A stretch of 64,000 bases of DNA. Source: Coniella vitis (taxonomy: Eukaryota > Ascomycota > Sordariomycetes > Diaporthales > Schizoparmaceae). The translations under genes and the position numbers were made by a program. Below, piece by piece: positions 57,317 through 64,000 of this stretch (within the stretch, counting starts at the first letter, position 1; every line of letters begins with the position of its first letter). The notes under the pieces are model-generated. The model was not told where the DNA came from. It made no database searches and worked only from the letters and a program-made list of their open reading frames with translations. The stretch covers positions 372,001 to 436,000 of the forward strand of contig WUJK01000006.1 in the NCBI GenBank assembly GCA_011317545.1, given 5' to 3'.

Positions 57317-57812
57317 ATTGAGTCTGTGATCCTGGTGCATAGACATAGGCTTGCCGATGGGACTAATCAAGAGGGGAAAAGAAAAATCGATATCCCTACG
57401 ATGACTCCGTGGACGTTGGAAACGATAGCAGTCTAAATTCGAGAGGAAGAAGACATCCAGGTAAATAGTTTGTAGATGTACTTTAACAAGACTGCCCCTT
57501 GGGGAACGCGTAGTGGGGCATTTTTTAAAGTGCTGCTTGCACTTCCCTGCCGAACGCGCTTTCCCCTGCCCCAGAGTTTTGATGACGCGCTTCGCGCCTC
57601 TTCAACCATTCTTTCGACAACGGCCCGAAAGACTGCCTAGCCTAGGTAGCATTTACAGTCTGACCAGGGAAACCCGCCGTGTACCTTGCCTGTATCGCAG
57701 ATCTACAGTGCATCATTATCAATCAACCTTGGAACCACATACAATTTTCTCCGTCGCTATCATTTCACGAACCCCCCAGATTTTAAAAGCACGACACCAC
57801 ATATCATCCAGC
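57317..57812. promoter_or_regulatory. Bidirectional promoter POL32 / RAD18 with ACGCG-type sites
   Basis: The shared region between two divergent PCNA-linked genes. It has a consensus ACGCGT at 57506-57511 (190 bp from the POL32 ATG, 302 bp from the RAD18 ATG). Two further ACGCG cores lie at 57554-57558 and 57585-57589, and an E2F-like TTCGCGCC at 57591-57598. These are matches to MBF/E2F-type G1/S sites; use in this fungus is inference. Confidence 0.55.
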
Positions 57813-59273
57813 ATGGATTCTTCAGTCACAGGCCCAGGCCCACTTGGCAAAGACGAAGGCTACGATGTCTCAGATCCAACCGACTGGCTAGGCACCCCGT
57901 TGTCCAGTCTGATGCAAGTCGAACAATCGCTCAGATGCCACGTCTGCAAGGACTTCTTCAACTCGCCCATGATGACTACCTGCTGCCATACCTTTTGCTC
58001 CCTCTGCATACGGCGGGCCCTCAACTCGGACGGAAAATGCCCGCTCTGTCGTGCAACGGACCAAGAATCGAAACTAAGACGAAACGGCGCCATCACGGAA
58101 GCCGTTGATGCATTTGTTGCTTCCCGAGCGGTTATGCTGAGTCTTGCGCGTCGGCCGGCCCAGACCGAGACTGCTGCTGCTCCGTCGGCGACGAGCAAAA
58201 GAAAGGCGGAAGCGGGAACCGACGGTGAGGATCTCACGAGCAAAAGAACTAGAATGTCGACCCGTTCGAGCAGCGCAAGAGCAGCGGCGGTAGCCGCAGC
58301 CACGCCCACCGCCTTGAGCGAACCAGTGACGGAATCGGCTAATGGGGTGGAGGTGGAGGAGTCTATATTGGGTATGATATCAACATTGTCTGTCGCAAAG
58401 CGCTGCGGTATCTTTGTTTTAACGTTGAGAACCACAGATGACGGCTTAGTCGCGTGTCCCATTTGCGAATGGAGGATGAAGCCCGAGAAGGTCGATAGAC
58501 ATCTGGATACCGACTGTCCAGGCCAGCCTCAACCTCAGCCCCAGCCTCATCCTTCAAGAACGAGACCATATATTACATCGTCGGCCAGGTCATCACATAC
58601 ACCCCCTGCGGCAGTAGTAGATCGACTCCCTTCTACAAATTACTCGATTTTGAATGAAACAAAATTAAGGAGGAAACTCACAGATCTCGGAATACCATCC
58701 TGGGGCCCGCGGCTCCTCTTGGAAAAAAGACACAGAGAATGGGTCATGATTTGGAACGCGAATTGCGACTCAAGACGACCGAAAACGAAGAGAGAGTTGC
58801 TACAAGAGCTTGATACGTGGGAGCGCACGCAAGGTGGCCACGCGCCGACCATGTCGCTTTCTGCACACTTGGGTGCTCAAATTAGAGACAAAGATTTTGA
58901 CGGTGCGGGATGGTCTGCCAAGCACAACGGCTCCTTCAACGATCTCATTTCTCAAGCGCGGAGATCACAAACGAAGTCTAATAACGAGGAGTCTTCGCAT
59001 AGTGATTTGCCAATGCAGGGCAGAAAGCAGTCCAAGCAATCAGAGGAAAATGACACAACACCTCTTGCGCTTGTATCTGTAACCGGGATTCCTGGTAAAG
59101 TGCCGCATCATGATAGGCCAGCTGTAAGCACTGAAGGCGCAGCTCAATTAACTACAGACGAAGTTAAGAGTGCTGTAAAGGGCAATGGAGGGGCTCATTT
59201 ACCAAGCGATGGCCAAATAATTCCTGATGAGAAGGTACTCACTTATCCTGCTGTTGCAGAAACACCCATATAG
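57813..59273 (+). CDS. RAD18: Rad18 postreplication-repair E3 ubiquitin ligase
   Basis: With Rad6, monoubiquitinates PCNA at stalled forks to start translesion synthesis. Exons 57813-58371 and 58438-59273 give 464 residues. The intron 58372-58437 (GTATGA...CCACAG) is 66 nt, keeps frame and has no stop, so the unspliced frame is also open; removing it joins ESIL to DDGLVACPICEWRM as in other Rad18 proteins. Domains: a RING finger from Cys43 (CHVC...CCHTFC...CPLC), a Rad18-type C2HC zinc finger near 194-214 (CPICEWRM...HLDTDC), and a SAP domain (KLRRKLTDLGIPSWGPRLLL). A Gln-Pro repeat follows the zinc finger. The frame stays open upstream to 57513, but the conserved start is MDSSVTGPG. Confidence 0.94.
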   Translation: MDSSVTGPGPLGKDEGYDVSDPTDWLGTPLSSLMQVEQSLRCHVCKDFFNSPMMTTCCHTFCSLCIRRALNSDGKCPLCRATDQESKLRRNGAITEAVDAFVASRAVMLSLARRPAQTETAAAPSATSKRKAEAGTDGEDLTSKRTRMSTRSSSARAAAVAAATPTALSEPVTESANGVEVEESILGMISTLSVAKRCGIFVLTLRTTDDGLVACPICEWRMKPEKVDRHLDTDCPGQPQPQPQPHPSRTRPYITSSARSSHTPPAAVVDRLPSTNYSILNETKLRRKLTDLGIPSWGPRLLLEKRHREWVMIWNANCDSRRPKTKRELLQELDTWERTQGGHAPTMSLSAHLGAQIRDKDFDGAGWSAKHNGSFNDLISQARRSQTKSNNEESSHSDLPMQGRKQSKQSEENDTTPLALVSVTGIPGKVPHHDRPAVSTEGAAQLTTDEVKSAVKGNGGAHLPSDGQIIPDEKVLTYPAVAETPI

Positions 59274-59598
59274 ACGAATAGCTCTAACCGCTCTGCCACA
59301 ATAATGCTTCCTGCGTGCCCAACAGGAGCTGGCATGGTGACAAAATGGTGAAAGGAAGAATGATACTATAGACACCTCTTAAGCGCACCGTGACTGACCA
59401 CTTTGTAGTCGCCATGATAGGAACAGATATAAAATAAGAGAAAATGATACTGATGCCTAGATAGGCTGAATTGGATGATTTCCATCAAGAGAATGTTTGA
59501 CAAACTTGCAATCTTATGGTGAAAACAAAGATGGCGGCCCAAAATAATGTAGAAGTATCTCCCAACACCGCCTTGCATGTTCTTTGCTCGTCTCAATC
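59274..59598. other. Convergent gap RAD18 / CHM7
   Basis: 325 bp of 3' flanks. Nothing is recognised. Confidence 0.45.
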
Positions 59599-61077
59599 CT
59601 AGTGTTCCAACACCCTTTCTAATGATATCTGACTGAGTTCACCCGACAGGTCTTCCTCTGTGTCTTGTATGGGCAGTTCTGTGTTCGGTCTGAGAGCGTC
59701 CAGCTCTGCCAGCCTTCTTACCCTCTCCTCTGCACGCCTCCTCTCCTCGGCTTCCTTGATTCTGCGTTCGAGTAACTCTTCTTCTCGTCTCTTTTCCTGC
59801 AACATACCCTCGAGTTCGTCATCAATCTCGCCCTCATCCACGTCTTGGCCTTGTTCAGCGAGAATGCTCGAGACCTCATCGGCCTGCGTCATTTGCTCGC
59901 GCATGTGATCCAAAATCTCTTCGACACGCTCTGCGCCGCCGGCTTGTGTATTGAGATCCTTGAGGACGCCGGTGCTCGAGTCCATCAGCTTGACAAGTTG
60001 CACATTGTCCGCTGCCTGCTCAATCTTGGCAGCCACCTCTTCTAGCTGATTGAGCGTCGCGAAGCGTTGCTGGAGTGATGTTTCGGCCAGCTTCTTGGAT
60101 CGGAGCGCTGCCAGCGCGGAGACACGGTTCTTCTTAGCAACCGCCTCCTTGGCTGCATTGGTCAACTCTTCAATTTTCTTTTCCAGGACCGCTGTTTGGT
60201 GCTCTAGATATTGCGCCAGTTCTTTGAGCGATGCAATCGTCTCATCTTCTGCTGTGATCTTTGTCTCTTGGTTGCCGGGTGCTTTGAATTTCACTGTCTT
60301 GCCGTCATAGAGGAGTAGAGTCTTATCCCGCGACATGTATTTCAGTAACACCTCGGTATCTGTATCCGATAACCTCTGACCTTCAACAAGCATAGCACCG
60401 ATATCTCTCTGAAACTGCGCCTTTGAAAATGTCTTCTCAAAGCGCGAGCTCAGCGCCGCACCGTGCTCCAACACCGCCCTCGTCGCGAGCTCTAAATTGC
60501 CCACAATCACGAATTGTCCACCAGGTAGGTGGTCATCGCTGCCAAACGTGAAAGCACCCGTCAGACCGAGCTGCTGGACTCCCCACGCAGCGATATTCCA
60601 TGGTATAGAGGCCCATGACTTGTAGTATATGCTCTGCCGCGCGTTCAGAAATGCTTGCAAAGGTATCAGGTCCTGACTCTGCGCGGCCTCGCGTATCACG
60701 GTTCCGAGAGCAAGCGGTCGGCCGTACTGCTTGCTCTCGAGAGCGCGGAGGAGGGACTCGTCGGCGTTAAGGACGAGGTGGTTAGGGTTCGAGGTGCCCG
60801 CGAGCCCTTCACGGGCGAGGCTCGCTAGGCCGCGTTGCCAGGCTGATATGTTGGCTTGGAAACCATCGGGATTTGTGGTACGCTGGCCGCGAAAGTCGGA
60901 ATAGAGTGCTGGGAGACGAGCTCTGTGAATCGAATTCCGGTTAGCCAACAGTCCTTTGTGCGCCGTGCTAGTATTCTTGACGGCTAAAAAGCATTCCATC
61001 GGTGGAAGGGTGCGGTGGACTCGCTACCTTCTAAAACTCGGTTCATGCTCGACAAGCCATTCCAAAGCCTTGCTCAT
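59599..61077 (-). CDS. CHM7: CHMP7/Chm7-type ESCRT-III protein (Snf7 family)
   Basis: An ESCRT-III adaptor that acts at the nuclear envelope in pore-complex surveillance and membrane sealing. Exons on the minus strand are 61077-61028 and 60922-59599, in phase; 457 residues. The first exon MSKALEWLVEHEPSFRR joins to ARLPALYSDFRGQR. The N-terminal half (FQANISAWQRGLASLAREGL...) forms the winged-helix-like region of the family. The C-terminal half from about residue 230 is a Snf7 domain: a charged coiled coil with ALRSKKLAETSLQQRFATLNQLEEV and HMREQMTQADEVSSIL. An Arg/Glu-rich helix follows. Without the first exon the frame opens with an unrelated Met from intron DNA. Confidence 0.87.
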
Positions 61078-61657
61078 TTTTGAGGTGATCAACACGCGGG
61101 CCTCGGCCCAGCAGGTGAAGTCGGAGGGTAAGGGCGAAGTGACGTCGCTGCAGCCGTAAGATCGCAGTCGCGTGGCGCGTTGATCATTGAAAGAGCTCAA
61201 GACATGTGTGGATGATTGGAAGACGCGATTACAAGGTATAAGCACCACGAAGCCAAGGAAGCAAAGAAAGGAAAGAATACAAAGATGTAGCCCTGTTCGT
61301 CATTGTTTACAAGCAGGCAAGCGCTAAATCGCTGTATCGTTATCACGCGTCTTATCTTCCATGCACATTACCCGCCCCCGCGCTAATGAAGCCAAATCGG
61401 TACTATTGTGCATTATAATATGTATGAATACTGAGACGGAAACTAGAAATCGCGACTGTGTCTATATACACCTACACAAGATGTGTTTGAGTTTGTGTGC
61501 GCATATTCAAGCATGCACACACGTATTATCAAGACGAAGCCTGGGAAGAAAAGTGATTGAAACCGAAAAACGCTGTATTTCTATGGTGATCAAAGCCGAT
61601 GAAGCCCTGAACTCTACCGAATTATTCAAGAGGAACCCACGTTCTTTGCCATGTCGC
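61078..61657. other. Gap between CHM7 and xanthine dioxygenase
   Basis: CHM7 upstream region and the dioxygenase 3' flank. It contains one ACGCGT near 61345. No gene is supported. Confidence 0.45.
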
Positions 61658-63018
61658 CTAAGCAGCCTGCGCAATCTCGACTGGACCTTCTGGCAAATGG
61701 CTAGCAGCAATGTTGCACTGGCGAAACAGACGAACTTCCTCTTCAGCAAAGGCTCCCACCACGCTGTGGATCACGCCGCGGTTGTGGAAGAGCACTAGGT
61801 CGCCCTCTTGCCAGTCGTGGGCGTAGACGTTGCCTGGTGCAATGGCGGGTCTCTGCATGCGGTAAACGGTGTTGCGAACCTCTGTCAAGTCGTCAATGAC
61901 GGTACCGTCCTTGAGATGGAGCTTGCGCACGGCAGAGGGGTGCACCTGCAGAGCCAGCTTGCCGTTGACAGGATTTCTCCAGCACATAGGAAGGATCTGA
62001 ATCTTTTCCTCCTCAATCGGTGGGAGCTGGTCGAGGGGAATTTCCTTGCCCTCGCTCTCCAGGCCCAGGCCTGTGGACCGTGACTTTGCGCCACTCATCC
62101 AGATGTACGGGTGCGGTGCGTACTCGACTTTGGTGGTGCGCGCAAACTCCTGGTCTTCTGGAGAAAGAGCGTCAAACATTTCGTAGCCGCTCACAAACGC
62201 CGTAGTGCCAAGGGGAACCTCGAGCTCGTCACCGGTGCCGTCGTCATAACGGCAGATTTGCTTTCTGCCACCGGGGACCTTGACGGCGAGGAGAGTGGTC
62301 ACGATAGGAGGGGCAAGCCCGTATAGAGCGGCATCAATATGCCATCTATAGAAGCGGGTGAAGTCGAGATCCTCCTCTGGCGGGATGGAAGTAGCGTGGA
62401 AAGTCTTGTGGTGAGGGTGGCGGAGCCGTATGTCCTTGAGGCCTTCGTACTCGGGGACGAAGCCATTGCCAATAACCTGGACTTGAGGTTGGTGTGCTAT
62501 AGAAGGGTCAGCAACGCTCAGCCACGCTCAGCAACTACCCCAGAACAAGTGGGACTTACGAATGGTCTTGAGATCAGGGTGAAGGATGGAACGCTTTGCG
62601 TCAATGGTCTTGCCATGACCATACGAGGTGCCAGAAGGGTCGAAGCGGCGGGTGAGCTCGAACTGGGCCTTTGGGCTCACATGGCTCTGGTTCTTGAAGA
62701 CCAGCACTTGGTTGTTGAACAGCGCGTCACGAATCACATCAAAGTCGGCATCTGTTAGCGGTATCAGTATTGCCAGTGCCCTTCAAGCCAGGTTTGGAGG
62801 ATACTCACCGACGAGGTTACCGATTTAGCCTAGGAAACGCGGCATTACGGGTATAGGTCTCGCCTTCTTTTACACGCCCACTTCACATAGCACACATAAA
62901 GTTCACATTTTTTCACACTTCATCGGATCTTACCACTCAGGTTTTCAATGTCAACGTTGGCGACGACAGCCCCAAACTTGGCGCCAGAGGCCAGAGGCTG
63001 GACTGTAATGGTAGACAT
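61658..63018 (-). CDS. xanA: Alpha-ketoglutarate-dependent xanthine dioxygenase (XanA)
   Basis: A TauD/TfdA-family Fe(II) dioxygenase that turns xanthine into uric acid using 2-oxoglutarate and oxygen, a fungal alternative to xanthine dehydrogenase. Exons on the minus strand: 63018-62934, 62751-62560 and 62496-61658; 371 residues, the length of Aspergillus XanA. The metal triad is visible as His145-X-Asp147 (RWHIDAALYG) and His336 (HNRGVIHSVVG), with the cosubstrate Arg just after in EVRLFRQC. Blocks RRFDPSGTSYGHGKTIDAKR and HQPQVQVIGNGFVPEYEGL match XanA rather than taurine or sulfonate dioxygenases. The upstream region has two AGATAA GATA-factor sites and two 7-of-8 matches to the UaY element TCGG-N6-CCGA, fitting nitrogen and purine control. 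Confidence 0.93.
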
Positions 63019-64000
63019 GGCGGTCCTTCTTTTCTTTCTTTGGGTGTTCACTCGGGAGACTGAGAGGTGAATGTGTGAAGACTCGAATCAAGTGGGTTAG
63101 AAGAATGAGAATCTGAGCAAAAGCGAGGAGAACAAGATAAGTGTAGGCTGAAGACTAGAACAAGGACCAAAAGGACGGCGCTGCGCCTTGGTCGTCTTAT
63201 AGAATCCCCGGGGGGGGGTGTAAAAGGGCGGAGGCGGAGGCTTTCGGAGCAACCAAATACTATGGAAAGTAGGGAGTGTTCGGAGACGGCCGTCAACGAC
63301 GGGCGACACAGCAGCTTTCAGGCCTCTTCAACAGAAGCCCACTGGAACCCTCCCGATGCCTCCCAGTGCCCCCTAAAACTTCGGCCGCCACCGCCGCGAG
63401 CCCCTGTCGAGCACTGGCCTAATCCGGCAAGTACAGCGCTGAGCAGAGATAAGCCCACCACAAATGACAGGCTGCGTTTACAAAGTACGTACGCTGCGCT
63501 ATCGACATGTAGGAACTCGGGGCACCCGACTGCATGCTTTCTTGGTAATCAATGGATTCAAGTGGTGTGTGATCTTTCTAATAGGTTTACTATGGGATAT
63601 AACACACATCATGCAGAGACAGTGTATCTTGTAAGTGGCAGTCTAGAACTAGAGAGGTAGAGACTCTAGGAGGCGCGTGGAATTCTTGATCACATCGTCA
63701 GATCATGTCCGAACCGCACACTGTTGCAGTCACTCTAGGTATACTTACTATGTAGCCCCAGCCCTGTGGCTGGTCACAAGGCGGAGAAGCAGCTGGAAAA
63801 GTGACACGAGATTGGTAGGAACGCAAGACCAAAGGTAACCTTGAAGCAGATGCTGCTGCTCAGCTCATCATCAACAGTTTAAGACCAAAACAAAGATCAC
63901 CACTCCATCTCGCTCGTCCCGGTTGAAGACCCAAAAACCAGAACGTCTACCCAAATAGGCAAAAAGCCAAAAAAGAAAAACTCATATAGCCGGACTCGAC
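63019..64000. other. Upstream region of xanA to window end
   Basis: No gene is supported. It holds AGATAA at 63135-63140 and 63447-63452, TCGG-N6-CCGT at 63280-63293, TCGG-N6-CCGC at 63381-63394, a G9 run at 63210-63218, and a TTACTATGTAG motif near 63747. Confidence 0.5.

Noticed and set aside
57513..57812. Upstream in-frame extension of RAD18
   Set aside because: Covers the shared promoter with POL32; conserved Rad18 sequence begins only after ATG 57813.
59275..59305. GGCAGAGCGGTTAGAGC on the minus strand, tRNA-like
   Set aside because: No T-arm sequence follows, and the stretch adjoins the RAD18 stop codon.

Overview
This is a 64 kb piece of nuclear chromosome from a filamentous ascomycete. 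Genes carry short introns (mostly 45-220 nt, GTRAGT donors, YAG acceptors, CTRAC-like branch points) and are split by 0.3-2 kb intergenic gaps. Protein content is typically Pezizomycotina: a division-1 chitin synthase, an EF-hand external NADH dehydrogenase, a XanA-type xanthine dioxygenase, a GH125 mannosidase and a CFA-type lipid methyltransferase. The style suggests Sordariomycetes, probably Hypocreales, but that is inference and no genus can be named. I see no viral genes, transposase, CRISPR, rRNA or convincing tRNA.

I support 25 protein genes. Exon joins were worked out by hand, and every join listed keeps the reading frame. Left third: chitin synthase (+), sulfite reductase beta subunit (-), KEI1 (-), ribose-5-phosphate isomerase (+), the Rab GTPase YPT6 (-), NOP53 (+), alternative NADH dehydrogenase (-), uridine kinase URK1 (-), GID8 (+). 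Middle: divergent NDUFS4 (-) and ATP synthase subunit f (+), a 1205-residue RGG-tailed protein of unknown function (+), MCM6 (-), RNase H2 subunit C (-), CFA-type methyltransferase (+), REX4 (-), ESA1 (+), a PLP aminotransferase (+). Right: a Cys-rich/Gly-Pro repeat protein (-), an unknown conserved-looking 558-residue protein (-), GH125 (-), POL32/CDC27 (-) divergent from RAD18 (+), CHM7 (-), XanA (-).

Most of this is core housekeeping, but some neighbours fit together. MCM6 and RNH203 are tandem, and POL32 and RAD18 are divergent. These four replication or PCNA-linked genes are all served by promoters containing ACGCGT (MBF-type) sites, and MCM6 also has a perfect inverted repeat of ACGCGA cores. 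NDUFS4 and ATP17, two mitochondrial oxidative-phosphorylation subunits, share a 335 bp promoter with two oppositely facing CCAAT boxes, one pointing to each gene. XanA has GATA sites and two near-matches to the UaY purine-catabolism site upstream.

The most striking unexplained signal is a short palindromic family, TACATAGTA/TACTATGTA, up to a perfect 16-mer. It recurs in over twenty places in the gaps, and I noticed none in coding exons. Gene-structure oddities include a GC-AG intron, a 15-nt microexon, an intron directly after a start codon, a stop-free 66-nt intron and several tiny terminal exons.
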